NCBI GenBank assembly: GCA_014529385.2
Contig: CM043955.1
Location: 149,621,640 to 149,685,639, forward strand
From: Adiantum capillus-veneris
Lineage: Eukaryota; Streptophyta; Polypodiopsida; Polypodiales; Pteridaceae
Reading direction: 5' to 3'
DNA length: 64,000 bases
Part shown: piece by piece, positions 53,411 to 64,000 of the stretch
Position numbering within the stretch: position 1 is the stretch's first letter
How the letters are laid out: the number at the start of each line of letters is the position of its first letter
The notes under the pieces: generated by a model
The model's input: only the letters and a program-made list of their open reading frames with translations
What the model was told of the DNA's origin: nothing
Database searches by the model: none
Translations under genes and position numbers: made by a program

Positions 53411-54662
53411 TCACACTTTGTCCTCTTGTCCTTTTATGACAAAACCGCGAGGCTGCGTTACATAAACTTCCTCAAATATGTCACCATTCAAGAAAGCGGT
53501 ACAATGTCTGCCTGATGTACATCCCAACCAAAATGAGCTGCCAATGCACATAGAAAACGCAAAGTAGTCATACGACAAGTGGGAGCAAAAGTCTCTACAT
53601 ACTAATGCCTTTTTGTTGTGCATAACCCTTTGCAACAAGTCGAGCGTTATGGCGATCGACGATCTCACCATCCGGCTTGCATTTCAGCTTGTAAACCCAC
53701 TTCATACCAATGGCCTTTTTGCTAAAAGGCAAATCACATAAAGTCCATGTGTCATTTTCTATAAGTGCATCATATTCTGATTGCATGGCAGCCATCCAAT
53801 TTTTTGAATTTTGTGCTTCATCAAAAGAAAGAGGCTCCTCAACATCATGTAAGCTAGACACAGCCAAAGCATAACAATTTGATGCATAAGATGCATGGCG
53901 AGAGCCTGAACGAGTACGACCTGACAAAGGTGCATCCAATTTACTGTCATGCAAAGTGTGCACCAGCCATTTTGGCATACCTGTAGCCTGCTCATTTTCA
54001 GCCCTTTTCTCATCAAGTACATCATGTACATCTGTATCAGTAATAGGCTGATCTAGAACATTTTCAAAAACCCCCATAGGCTGTATATTTGCCTCATTGG
54101 AACTTACATTCGTATTTCCACCACTGAAAAGAGGCAACAAAGTGTCATAAATGTCCTCTGAGCTTACATTACTGTCTCTAGTACAGGACAGCAAGGGCTG
54201 AACAGAACCTTCCACAAACACTACATCCCGAGAAACCAGAATATGTTTTGTTTGCGGATGATACAACCTGTAACCTTTGCTTTCAACACTATAACCAACA
54301 AAAATACATTTGACATCCTTATCATCCAATTTTCTACGCTGCACTTGTGGCACCAAAGCATATGCCAAATAGCCAAAAACATGCAGGTGCTCAATAGAAG
54401 GCTTTCTATCATGCCATGCTTCATATGGAGTAATAGACTGCAAAGATTTCGTAGGACACCTATTGAGTACATAAGTGGAACACATGATGGCCTCAAGACA
54501 AAAAGAATGCGGAAAAGCTTGACTCTTGACGATGCATCCTGCCATTTTTTTCAGTGACCTGTTTTTCCTCTCAGCAACACCATTTTGCTGAGGTGTATAA
54601 GGCACTGTACATTGGTGTTTCATCCCACAACTAGCCATAAATGCATTAAATTCATGAGACAT
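53411..54662 (-). pseudogene. Copia integrase C-terminal part and RT N-terminal part
   Basis: The frame 54662-53595 gives MSHEFNAFMASCGMKHQ, YTPQQNGVAERKNR (catalytic Glu), the integrase C-terminal FVGYSVESKGYRLYHP motif, a variable linker, then the RT start MQSEYDALIENDTWTL, MKWVYKLKCKPDGEI, RLVAKGYAQQKG. Downstream, broken frames to 53411 hold FLNGDIFEEVYVTQPRGF. Confidence 0.88.
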
Positions 54663-55480
54663 ATACTCCCCCCCTCAATCAAAACGAAGGGTGCCCATAG
54701 TACATTTCGAAACATTTTCAGCCATAGCCAGAAATTGTTTGAAGCACATAAAAACTTCGGACTTCGCTTTAAGTGGAAATACCCATGCATGCCTGGAGTA
54801 ATCATCAATGAAAGTAACGAAGTACAGGTAATTGCCCAAGGACGGCTTTCACAAACATGTTTGACAGGTGCTTCAAGAGGCGGCAAAGAAGCAACCATAT
54901 CAGATTTCTGCAAACGCAATAAACTGGCAAAATTCAGATGACCAAAACGTGCATGCCAAAGTTTTGCATCTGAAATAGCCCTTGAATCTGCAACAGCATT
55001 TGTAAAATTTTGTCCACACTTGTCATACAAAGTGAGCTTATACAACCCACGGCACAAAAGACCAAATGCAACAATTTCATCACCAAAACTGAGATCATGA
55101 ACTGTACATCTGTCATCCATAAATTTGACTACAAGTCCAAGTCTAGCAAGTGCGGATACAGACAAGAGATTCTTCTTTATCCCAAGTACATAAAGTGCAT
55201 CAACAAGTGTGAAAGAACTTCCATTAGCAACAGTAAGCACAATCTTTCCAACTCCTTGAACTGGATAAGAGGCATTGTTGGCACAAGTGACTGAATTCCC
55301 ATGAGGGACAGACTCGAGAGAGGTAAACAATTCACGATGTGAGGTAATGTGCTTTGTAGCACCACTGTCGAAATACCACACATGTGAATCTGCAGCAAAC
55401 TGACAAGCATGCATCATGGACAGCAGGATTGTAAGTGCACTCTGCGCTAAAAGCCCATTCTGCATCAACATCAGCATCAC
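54620..55480 (-). pseudogene. Copia protease and integrase N-terminal part
   Basis: Protease motif VWYFDSGATKHIT, then LWHARFGHLNFASLLRLQ (GAG-pre-integrase zinc region). A short deletion after HVCES removes the first integrase Asp motif. VTFIDDYSRHAWVF and a stop-interrupted RFD-GGEY motif are in another frame up to the next ORF. Confidence 0.85.
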
Positions 55481-56477
55481 AATCTCCTTTCACAGAAGAC
55501 TCAACAATGGCTGCATTTGTAGTGGAACCAGCATTTGCAGTGGAACCACCCTCTTTCTTCTTAGCCTCTTTGGCCTTCAACTTAGGACATGACTTGATCA
55601 AGTGATCATTAGCCTTGTAATAATGGCAGCGCATCTTCTTTTTTCCCTTATCACCAAAATTGCCAGACGAAGTGCTGCCAACAGAAGCATTAGGAACAAA
55701 AGTTTTGCCACTCACAGCAGAACCATAAGAAGTGGTTGCATTACTGTTACCACCCTTTCTTTGAGAAGCAATAAAAGCATGTTCAACTGCACGCTGCCTA
55801 GTCCTGTTTTTTCTCAAAAGTGACTCTTGCAACAGCAATGTGCATAATGCATCAAACTTGACAACTTCTGGATTTCCTTGGGTCATAAGTCTCCAAGTAC
55901 TAGCAAAAGACTGGTAGGAATCTGGTAAGGCATCAAGAACAGTCTGCACAAGGGAACTGTCTGAAATGACTTCACCTGCAAAAATAATTTGCTCATTGAT
56001 ATCCTTGACACTAGCAAGGAAAGTGTCCATATCATCTTCCTCATGCATAATCTTTGACTCTAACTCTTTATGCAGCAAAGCAATTTTAGCCTCATTACGA
56101 CTTGCATAAAGACCAGCCAAAATATCCCAAGCCTGTTTTGCAAATTTTGTTGAACGGATGTGCGGAACAATGGTGCGCTTTATAGACAATGCAATCAATG
56201 CAAGAGCCTACGCATCCTTAACATCCCAACAAGCTTGTTTTGCCGTAGGCAAAACAACTCTAACAGCAGCAATCCTTCCAGCAAGACCTGCAACATCCTC
56301 AACATCGCCTACATCCTCTGAACCAGGACGTACATCAATGCCCTGCACAATGTTCTAGACGCCCTTTGACACAAGAACATGTTGCATCATATAAGCCCAC
56401 ATAGGGTAGTTGTTCCCATCCAACCTGTCCTCAGCAGAAAACATCTTGAACACATCTGTGTTGTTGTTGTCAGCCAT
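55332..56477 (-). pseudogene. Copia gag
   Basis: The start MADNNNTDVFKMF at 56477 runs in one frame to 55332 with two TAG stops (56355, about 56209). Gag motifs are AKQAWDILAGLYASRN, ALLHKELESKIMHEEDDMDTFLA and DALPDSYQSF. The Cys-His knuckle reads CHYYKANDHLIKSC, with Tyr replacing the second Cys. Confidence 0.85.
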
Positions 56478-56683
56478 GGTAAATGCTGCACCTGATGTGA
56501 AAACTACCCGAAAATAGGAGAAACAAAGCGGGAACAACATGTGCTATATAGCACAAACCGTAGAAGACTATAAGGCACATGTTATGCAAAAAACGGAACT
56601 GACAGAAATTCTGCACAAAATGCCAAATAGCCTGTGCAGTATTGCCTGTAGTGGAAACGGAGGCCAAAATGGATGCAACCTTC

Positions 56684-56695
56684 TCTGATACCAAT
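56684..56695 (-). other. Primer binding site of the copia element
   Basis: The minus strand has TGGTATCAGAGA two bases after the LTR, the complement of the plant initiator tRNA-Met 3' end with one change at the last base. Confidence 0.88.
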
Positions 56696-56922
56696 TGTTG
56701 GAATTAGGGTTGCAGAGAAACGCACACAGCTTGGAGAAGACGAAGGAAGCTCAAGGCACACAATAGAGAGTGTGTTACTTAGTGTGCAATGGAAAGATTG
56801 ATAGCCCTAGAGTGATGGGCGTATATACAATGCACGGGGGAAAAAACCTCCTAAAGAGGGAAAAAATGCCCCGGCGGTCCTAGTGTGTTCACACACATCA
56901 CTACCACATGTATATGGTAACA
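56696..56922 (-). repeat. 5' LTR of the copia element
   Basis: 227 bp, TGTTGGAATT to GGTAACA on the plus strand. Confidence 0.95.
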
Positions 56923-56927
56923 GGCAT
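56923..56927. repeat. Target-site duplication of the copia element, right
   Basis: GGCAT, identical to 52431-52435. Confidence 0.9.
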
Positions 56928-57345
56928 CACTCTTAAGGGGTATCGTGTGCTAAAAGATCTTAGGATCTATCCCCTTTAGATCTATATATAACCATGCAAA
57001 GACATCTTTGTATTGTCTAAGCGTATCGACTAGAAGTCGCTCTTCTTCGTCAGTAAGGTCCGTGGCAATGTATGTCGATTTAGGCTCCCCTCCTGGTTCT
57101 GCTAAGTTGATGCATTTGGCTTTTTCAAGCCCATCATATGAAGTTCCTAGTTCTTTGGGATTTTGTTTGGGTTTCTGCACCACGATTTTCCTATCCTGAA
57201 TAGTATACTTCTTATAGGGGGAAGGTGCATCAAATTTATCATCGTTTGATTCCTCGTCAGTTTCCATTTTTGTTGTCCAAACTTCCTTCAAGGCTCGCTT
57301 CAGTTCATTGTATTTAATTTTGTGCTCCATTTTAGACAACTTCAT
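56923..57345 (-). pseudogene. RT linker and N-terminus, minus copy 2 of C
   Basis: KIKYNELKRALKEVWTTKMET, YKKYTIQDRKIVVQKPKQ, YIATDLTDEEERLLVDTLRQYKDVFAW, then a stop and HTIPLKSDA at the copia boundary. The reading resumes beyond the copia element with ARPLRRQRPYTYNETFAKK. Confidence 0.8.
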
Positions 57346-58106
57346 CGATTTCTTGGAATTGCTCTCTTTTTTTTGTTTTTGTATGTTCTCCTTTTTTTAT
57401 TTTGTTTTGGTTGAGTCAGGTTTCATGTATCTCTTTGATATCCCATCTTTGAGGCAGTCTATTGCTTCTACTAACCTTAAGTACTACATTTTGTTGATTA
57501 ATAGAGGTACTGAGTCTTTGTTTTGCTTGTTTCATTTGTTTTTGTGTTTATCTCGATATTTGTGTTATCTTCAAGGATTTTGGTTTGGGATATCATAGTA
57601 GATCACCCATTGATTCTTCCGTTTGATGTTCTAACTTGAGCTACTAGACAGCTCATCCTCTACATTGTCCTCTAACAGCTTATCAGTCGAGTCCTGGAAA
57701 TCATCTTCGTCCGTTTGGTCAAGGTCTCTTACTGAAATTTCATCCACTATGCATCGGCACTCGGCAATCCCCTCCTCGTCAGGGACTTCCCACTCTAACT
57801 TCGGATTTAGGCTGACACCCAACATCTGGAATGGAATGATATCATATCCTTCTTCATCGTAGAATTTGGTGAGGATCACCTTGTTTACACAAACATCAAG
57901 AATGGCTAGTATCTGTTGCCATCCAAAAGGTTCGAACATCTCTTCTGGAAAAGGCTCTGGTATATATGCCTCGTCTTGTGTAGCCTATCCAGAATGCAAT
58001 TTTCCCTTTTTAAACTTCCACCTTCGGAAGCTTCTCCTATCCACTGGTGAGATTTGTTCTGCAACCAAGCCGGTATTCCCCCTTCTTGGTCAGTTGTGGA
58101 GTTCAA
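57346..58106 (-). pseudogene. Protease-RT linker, minus copy 2 of C
   Basis: EGGIPAWLQNKSHQWIGEAS (58106-57906), then MFEPFGWQQILAILDVCVNK and EGYDIIPFQMLGVSLNPK (57939-57631) followed by an acidic stretch. Parallel segments are in A (EPLEWIHILATLDVCAIP, YDVVPYFML) and in the plus copy at 59764. Confidence 0.75.
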
Positions 58107-58600
58107 GTCTTCTCCTGGGGTTCATTCTACATCTCTATAGCTATGATCTGTGACACTAATTTTTGTAGTAACATCCTTGTTCCTTAGATAGATATAATCG
58201 TAACCCCAATCTTGCACCATTTTGAGCTAACGCATGTATGGTTTTTCCAATATGATATCAAAATTGTTGCTCTCATCGAAATTCATAATAGCAAACATGT
58301 GTTCATATGCAATTCCACAAGAGGTTACCACAATCTACTCCAAGATGCCTATGGGTCTTTCCAGATATCCATCTGCCAGTTGAAGTTCCATTCTAGTCTT
58401 TTGAAGAGCAAGTTTTCCCCATTTTTCCCACATTGCTTTGGTAGCTATGGCTATTCCAACCCCACTATCCAATATTGCTATTCACCTAACCCATTTGTAC
58501 TCCATCGGCAGGGTAGTATTTCCTTCTTCACCTTCACAATAATCCCCTACCTTGTTCACTGGTCCTGGCTCATGTTTAGTTTGTTTGAAGGGTTGTGTCT
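58107..58600 (-). pseudogene. Protease, minus copy 2 of C
   Basis: In broken frames I read IAILDSGVGIAIATKAMWEKWGK, ELQLADGYLERPIGILE, DIILEKPYMR and VQDWGYDYIYLRN, matching the A protease. Three or more in-frame stops. Confidence 0.7.
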
Positions 58601-58653
58601 TTAGTGTGTTTGGAGAAGCATTGGGTGGCGGAATTATCAGCCCTATTTTTTTT

Positions 58654-59743
58654 TTAAAAAAATGACCTCATCCCAAAGATGCGGTTGATTTGTAGTAACT
58701 CTGACAGAGTTAGTGTACAACGGATAGGGGATGACATCAACTCGTGAAGAGTTTTAGTATCCATCATCTTAGGATTGGATTTCCATTGAGATGGTACTTT
58801 CTTCACGTCCGATTGAGTTTCATGGTTACCAATAAATGAAGGTAAAGTCTTCAACGACTGCGGTTTACTGTCTTCCAATATCGTTGTACTTGCATCACCA
58901 TACAGTGATCTGATGTCATTTGGGTTGAGCTCATGCTCCAAGTGGATCTCTGGGATGGGATCTGACAAAGTGTAGCACTTTCATCTTTTCTATTCCTGAT
59001 CTGTTCCCATAGCTCCTGAGGCCATTATTCTTCTACTTCCGGAATTGGCAGTGGTGCTTGAGAATACATTCCATCTGTCGTATTGGCTACCACCCTCGTA
59101 TCCAATGGTGTTCTATTTACAGAATCTGATTGGTCTTCCTTTTCAATTCCCCGCCCCTCTAACTCTTGAATTTTTTTCGCGGATTAATACCTCAATTTTT
59201 GGAGTAGTAGGAACTGATGGTTCCATAAGCGCTTGAGCGGCTTGGATGAGCTCCTTTCACATCTTTAGCCTCTCTTTCTCATAGCCTAGATGAGGGTACG
59301 TTAACCACCTGTTAGGCTTTAGCCTTGCCTTGTAAGCTTTTAAAATTGTGTCCAAAGGTTCAAAAACCTTGTCTACCAAGACAGATCCTCCCGATGGTAT
59401 AACCGATGGTTTTTTTATCTCGTTGTTTCCCTTAAGGTCTTTTTCCTTTTGTAGTTGTTCCTCTATTTGTAGTAATTTGGTTTCCAATGCCGTTTTTTCT
59501 TTTTCTCGTTTGGCCTTCATCTTGTCTCGTTTTGCCTTCCAGGATTTCCTAGGGGTTCGGACAGACAAATTTTCTATCTCTGTTTGGCTGGCTGGGACGT
59601 TCCTTGCTGCCTCATGTGCTTGAGCTCTAGTTACCACGGTTATCAGAATGTTGGGTTCTGTTTTTTATCCACTTGAGCTTGGAAATCCCCATCTTGTTCA
59701 TGGTTGCTTTCCCTTTGCTGTCAGGGTTTTTTGGACATTGTGG
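58654..59743 (-). pseudogene. Gag-protease linker, minus copy 2 of C
   Basis: VVTRAQ/VTRAQAHEAARNVPASQTEIENL (59637-59257), PSGGSVLVDKVFEPLD, then IHLEHELNPNDIRSLYGDA and QSLKTLPSFIGNHETQSD (58968-58654). It is collinear with A's long ORF 14897-12657. The sense-upstream end stops at the right breakpoint. Confidence 0.7.
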
Positions 59744-59746
59744 AAT

Positions 59747-59749
59747 GAG
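59747..59749. other. Right inversion breakpoint
   Basis: Left of here the plus strand is the reverse complement of gag CCHC-downstream sequence. To the right it is sense EPFPEEMFEPFGW-type sequence. The three shared bases GAG are microhomology. Confidence 0.65.
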
Positions 59750-59763
59750 CCTTTTCAGAAGAG

Positions 59764-60171
59764 ATGTTCGAACCTTTTGGATGGAAAAAAATACTAGCTA
59801 CTGTTGATGTTTGTGTAAACAAGGTGACCCTCACCAAATTCTGTGATGAGGAAGGGTATGATATCATTCCATCCCAGATGATGGATGTCAGCCTAACTCC
59901 GAAGACAGAGGAGGAAATCCCTGACAAGGACGGGGTTGCCGAGTGCCGATGCATAGTGGGTGAAATCTCTGTAAGAGACCTTGACCAAACGGATGAAGAA
60001 GATTTCCAAGACTCGACTGATAAGATGCTAGAGGATAACGTAGACGACGAGTTGTCTAGTAGCTCGAGTCAGAGCATCAAACAAAAGGATCGACAGGTGA
60101 TCTACTATGATTTTCCAAACCAAAATCCTCGAACACAACACAAATATCGAGATAAACGCAGAAGCAATTGA
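59764..60171 (+). pseudogene. Protease-RT linker, plus copy of C
   Basis: 135 open codons, MFEPFGWKKILATVDVCVNK, FCDEEGYDIIPSQMMDVSL, acidic DLDQTDEEDFQDST and VIYYDFPNQN. The linker continues in other frames to 60517 with KYNELKRALKEV. Confidence 0.7.
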
Positions 60172-60517
60172 GACAAGCACAACAAGGACTCGGTACCTCT
60201 ATTAACTGACAAAACACAGTACTTAAGTAGTAGAAGCGACTGACTGCCTCAAGGACAGGATATTAAAGAAATACATGAAATCTGACTCAACCAAAACCAA
60301 ATCCAAAAAGGCAAACACACAAAAACTAGAAAAAGAAAAAAATACCGAAAAATCAATTAAGTTGTCCAAAATTGAGCACAAAGTCAAATACAATGAATTG
60401 AAGCGAGCCTTGAAGGAAGTTTAGACAACAAAAATGGAAACTGGTGAGGAGTCAAATGATGATAAATTCGATGCACCTTTCCACTATAAGAAGTATACCA
60501 TTTAGGATAGGAAAATC

Positions 60518-61360
60518 ATGGTGCAAAAACCCAAACGAAATCCCAAGGAACCAGGAATTTCATATGATGGGCCTGAAAACACCAAATGCATCAACTTAGC
60601 AGAACCAGGCGAGGAGCCTAAACCAACATACATTGCCACGGACCTCATTGAAGAGGAAGAGCAACTTCTAGTCGATACACTCATACGATATAAAGATCTC
60701 TTTGCATGGTCATACAAAGATTTAAAGAGGATAGATCCTCAGGTTTGTCAGCACATGATTCCCCTTAAGAGTGATGCCAGACCATGCAGACAACGTCCTT
60801 ACACGTACAATGAAACTTTTGCCAAGAAAATTGAGGAGGAGATAGAAAAACTGAAGGACATTGAGTTTATCTACGAGATTGAACACACCGATTGGGTGTC
60901 CCCGATTGTGGTGGTACCCAAAAAGAATGGCAAATTGCGTGTCTGTGTAAACCTCAAACAGGTAAATGCAGCCACCATCAGGGATAACTATTTACTGCCA
61001 ATAACAGATCATGTTATTGAGAGGGTAGCAGGGAAAGAGGCCTATAATTTCTTGGATGGGTTCTCAGGCTACAACCAGTTGACGGCTAAAGCGGAAGATC
61101 AACATAAGATAGCTTTTGCAACAGAGTGAGGTGTATTTGCCTATAGGGTAATGCCTTTCGGCTTGACCAATGCCCCGGCTACATTTCAAAGACTAATGAG
61201 CCACGCATTTAAAGAATATCTCAGACAATTTCTAGAGATCTACATGGATGATCTTTATGTTCATTCTCATCGATGAAGTGACCACATCACTCATCTGGAA
61301 AAGTCTTTGAAAAATGTAGAACGTATCGTATTTTCTTAAACCCGAAAAAATGTGTCTTCA
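60518..61360 (+). pseudogene. Reverse transcriptase, plus copy of C
   Basis: 60518-61129 gives YIATDLIEEEEQLLVDTLIRYKDLFAW, the uninterrupted KSDARPCRQRPYTYNETFAKK (the copia target), WVSPIVVVPKKNGKLRVCVN and FLDGFSGYNQLT. A TGA at 61127 replaces a Trp codon. The frame continues with FAYRVMPFGLTNAPATFQ and IYMDDLYVHS to about 61270, then breaks. Confidence 0.88.
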
Positions 61361-62130
61361 TGGTAAGACAAGGTAAAAAATTTTTCCACATTGTGTCCAA
61401 AAACAGAATTTCAACTGATCAAGAAAAGGTACAAATAATTGTTGCACTACCGAGACCAACGAAGATAAAAGAACTTCAAGCATTTATGGGGCATTGCAGG
61501 TACTACAAGCATTTCCTATATATGTATGTGGTAATAGCTAAGTTATTGTACGCCCTCATAACTAAGTTCGAATGGACGGAGGAATGTGACCAAGCTTTCT
61601 AAAAATTAAAGCAGCAATTAATTTTGGCTCCAATTTTGCAAGCCCCTAATTGGAGCAAAATCTTTCATGTCCATGTGGATGCATCAGCTTATGCCATCGG
61701 GTGCATATTAGCCCAACCAGGAGAGAAGAAAATGGACTTTCCCATTTGCTACTCTAGTCGGCAACTAAACAACACAGAGAGAAATTATACCACTACGGAA
61801 AGAGAAGGTCTGGGAATGATCTATGTTGTCAAGAAATTTAGGCATACCTTCTAGCAAACAAGTTTGTCTTCTTCGTGGATCATCAAGCACTGCTATATCC
61901 AGTAAACAAACCTTGCAACACTGGAAGAATTGTTTGTTGGTTTATATTTCTGCTTGAGTTTGACTTCACGGTGGTCGTAAAAAAGGGAACCACACACCAA
62001 AGAGCGGATCATCTTTCACGACTATTTCACGGGGAAGCACCTGAGGGTGTCGATGATGACCTTCCTGATTCATATCTGTTTAACATTGAAATGGTGTCGA
62101 GATGGAGCGAAGAGGTCATTCCTCTACTCA
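61361..62130 (+). pseudogene. RT end and RNase H, plus copy of C
   Basis: MGHCRYYKHFL and FEWTEECDQAF (61360-61602), then KIFHVHVDASAYAIGCILAQ, YTTTEREGLGMIY (61624-61854) and MDHQALLYPVNKP, RADHLSRLFHGE (61875 on). Two frameshifts divide it. Confidence 0.85.
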
Positions 62131-62820
62131 CAATTGGCTCATTGCAAATAGAAAGACAGCCATCAATTATCCATCAAATACGAAATCTCCAACTTTTAGC
62201 ACGACGGCTGTACAAACACAGTAAGGATGGGATACTGAGACTATGTGTACAGCTCGAAGATACCACTTACTACCTCAAACAATCTCATACCAAATACGGG
62301 ATTTCACAATGGTGAAACACAAACATGCCAATGGCTACAGAGGCTGGGCATCTACTGGCCAAACATGGAACACAGTGTGCATACATATGTAAAATCCTCT
62401 GATAGTTGTATAAAACAACCCCCAGCAGAACATGCCACCCTGTTTGTGTGGTACAAGAACCTAAATAGAGTGCTCACATAGTTGAGTACTTAAAAAACCA
62501 AACCTTTCCAAAGGAATGGGGCAAAGCAAGAATGAAAACTATCGAAGAAGAGGCCAAACACTATTTGCTCATTACCAACCAAATGTATAGGCGGGGAAAG
62601 GACAAACAACTACGGTTGTGTGCTACAGAAAGCGAATATTACGTTATCCTAGATCAAGCACACTCAGGACAGCCAGGGGGACATTTCTCTGCTGATAAAA
62701 CGGCAAGGCTCATGCTACACTTAGGCATATGGTGGCCAACCCTGTTTATGGATGCAAAGACATATGTCAAACGATGTGATGAATGTCAACGCACAAAACC
62801 ACCCCAAAGGAGAGATGAAA
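62131..62820 (+). pseudogene. Tandem H2C2 modules, plus copy of C
   Basis: Module 1: KDGILRLCVQLEDTTYYLKQSH, GIYWPNMEHSVHTYVKSSDSC (first Cys of CxxC replaced). Module 2: KDKQLRLCATESEYYVILDQAHSGQPGGHF, YVKRCDECQ (complete). This confirms the duplication in a second copy. Confidence 0.8.
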
Positions 62821-63825
62821 TGCTAGTGAGGCCAATGATGGGCATACGTGCTTTTGCCAAATGGGACATTGACTTCATTGCTCCCATCATACCTCTAGGA
62901 TACAAGACTCACGCACAATACATCATTGTAGCAGCAGGCTACATGAAAAATGGGCGGAAGCAAAAGCAACCCCAAAAAATGATGCAAGAACTACAGCTCA
63001 GTTCCTTTTTGAAAACGTCTTTACGCGATATGGACTACCAATAGAAATAGTGAGTGATAGGGGAACACACTTTTTGAACAACGTCATTGAAAGCCTCCTT
63101 GACGAATTCATGGTGTTCCATCACAAATTGGCACCCTATCATCCACAAGCTAATGGGCAGGCAGAGAGTACCAATAAAATCCTATGCACCGTGCTCACCA
63201 AGATAGTCAGCGAATCAAGAAATGATTAGGATCAAAAGCTACACATAGCCTTATGGGCTTATCGAGTAGCTTTTAAAAATTCCATTGGAAAGAATCCCTT
63301 TAAACTGGTATTCAGGATTAATGCGATCCTACCATTGGAATTCCTAATCAAATCCCTAATAGTGGCAATGCAATTAGGATGGATGGGCCATGAGCTATCG
63401 GAGAGACTAGACACCCTGGAACAATTAGAGAAACTAAACTTAGAGCGATAGCTAGGATATATGCTCAGAAAAAACAAATGAAAGCTTTCCATGATCAACA
63501 CGTGATTGGCAAGGAGTTCCAAAAATGGGATTATGTTCTCATGTATACCCTCAAACAGCACTCCAAAAAACTCAAAAAGCGAGGAATGGGGCCTTTTGTA
63601 ATACATGATATATCGCAAAGTAGCGCTATCAAGCTTGCCACATTAGCAGGAGAGGAGATGCCTAATTGGACGAGTGGTTGTAGATTAAAGAAATATCTTC
63701 TTTTGTTGACATCAGAAGAACTCACAACACTCCATGCAGCGGCTCAGTGCAGACGTCAAGCACAGGACATTCGGGAACAAGCACAGCAGGAAACCAAACT
63801 CAGAATATTAAAACGCAAAAAATAA
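62821..63825 (+). pseudogene. Integrase core and C-terminus, plus copy of C
   Basis: AKWDIDFIAPIIPLG (first Asp), then in other frames SDRGTHFLNN (second Asp) and HHKLAPYHPQANGQAES (Glu), then 63478-63825 with FQKWDYVLMYTLKQHSKKLKK and MGPFVIHDISQSSAIKLATL. Frameshifts and stops occur near 63040 and 63230. Confidence 0.82.
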
Positions 63826-63849
63826 GAAAAATTTTAGAGGAAAGCACAA

Positions 63850-64000
63850 CAGGATGTTGTTATTGAGGATGCTCCCATAGCATCCATACAAATGGCAGCT
63901 ACATGGTTAGGAGGAATGGATCTACGCATTCATTTACAACTTGTCGGACGGCACCACCGAAAGAGCCTTAGTGGACACAAGGGCCAGAGCTAATGTGGTT
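63850..64000 (+). pseudogene. Post-integrase protease-like domain start, plus copy of C (cut by window end)
   Basis: ASIQMAATWLGGMDLRIHLQL, then after a frameshift GTTERALVDTRARANVV; the D-x-G site reads D-T-R. It is collinear with 49310-49230 of the minus copy. Confidence 0.6.

Larger units (their letters stand above)
52436..56922 (-). mobile_element. Ty1/copia LTR retrotransposon, 4.49 kb
   Basis: Paired 227-bp LTRs, initiator-Met primer site, purine tract and a perfect 5-bp target duplication. In sense (minus) order it has gag with a Cys-rich knuckle, protease, integrase, RT, i.e. the copia order. Several stops, frameshifts and an RNase H deletion make it non-autonomous. It lies within RT of a C copy, so it postdates that copy. 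Confidence 0.93.
59747..64000 (+). mobile_element. Family C gypsy element, plus-strand pol arm (cut by window end)
   Basis: Linker, RT, RNase H, two H2C2 modules, integrase and the start of the post-integrase protease-like domain in order, collinear with the minus copy at 57961-49200 but without the copia insertion. It lacks the protease, consistent with loss at the breakpoint. Confidence 0.88.

Overview
The window is TE-dense nuclear DNA of a land plant. I see no intact host gene, rRNA, tRNA or CRISPR array. The plant assignment rests on Ty3/gypsy Pol proteins of the chromodomain-less (Athila/Tat-like) type, primer sites matching the 3' end of plant tRNA-Asp, a Ty1/copia element primed by initiator tRNA-Met, and decay dominated by C-to-T changes in CG and CHG contexts. 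The species cannot be narrowed further.

Layout. (1) 543-19551, minus strand: a complete 19.0 kb gypsy-type element (element A) with paired LTRs, primer site, polypurine tract and a perfect 5-bp target duplication (TAGGC). It sits inside an older gypsy element (B, minus strand), whose pieces flank it at 1-537 and 19557-29478. (2) 29480-30072, plus strand: the 3' end and LTR of another element (D), joined to B's truncated LTR at a CT microsatellite. (3) 30073-36633: an AT-rich non-gypsy stretch with a promoter-like TATA, about nine 150-bp tandem repeats, and a decayed, possibly spliced gene whose last part encodes a histone H3/CENH3-like fold followed by an acidic repeat tail. (4) 36634-64000: copies of a third gypsy family (C), related to A. 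A plus-strand LTR-leader-gag arm (36634-42043) is followed by a minus-strand block (about 42044-59746), then plus-strand pol (59747-64000). Re-inverting the middle block gives two tandem co-linear elements, so one inversion of about 17.7 kb explains the mirror arrangement. A 4.49 kb copia element (52436-56922, target duplication GGCAT) interrupts reverse transcriptase in the inverted block; the other copy keeps the uninterrupted site.

Gene logic. Elements A and C share an order not in the textbook gypsy plan: a long leader with repeated perfect DNA palindromes, a gag with an extra N-terminal domain, protease, RT, RNase H, two tandem integrase zinc (H2C2) modules, integrase core, a second aspartic-protease-like domain after integrase, and a tail of W-x-P-K repeats. 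Element A then has a second palindrome-studded leader and a further ORF of about 994 codons.

The strongest novelty candidates are: (i) the palindromes, which in both families fit ACAT-N4-CGCG-N4-ATGT, recur mostly every 283-288 bp and differ between families by paired changes that keep symmetry; (ii) the H3-like pseudogene; (iii) the duplicated H2C2 and post-integrase protease modules. Nearly every coding region is broken by stops or frameshifts. Identities and family names come from reading the sequence, not from searches.
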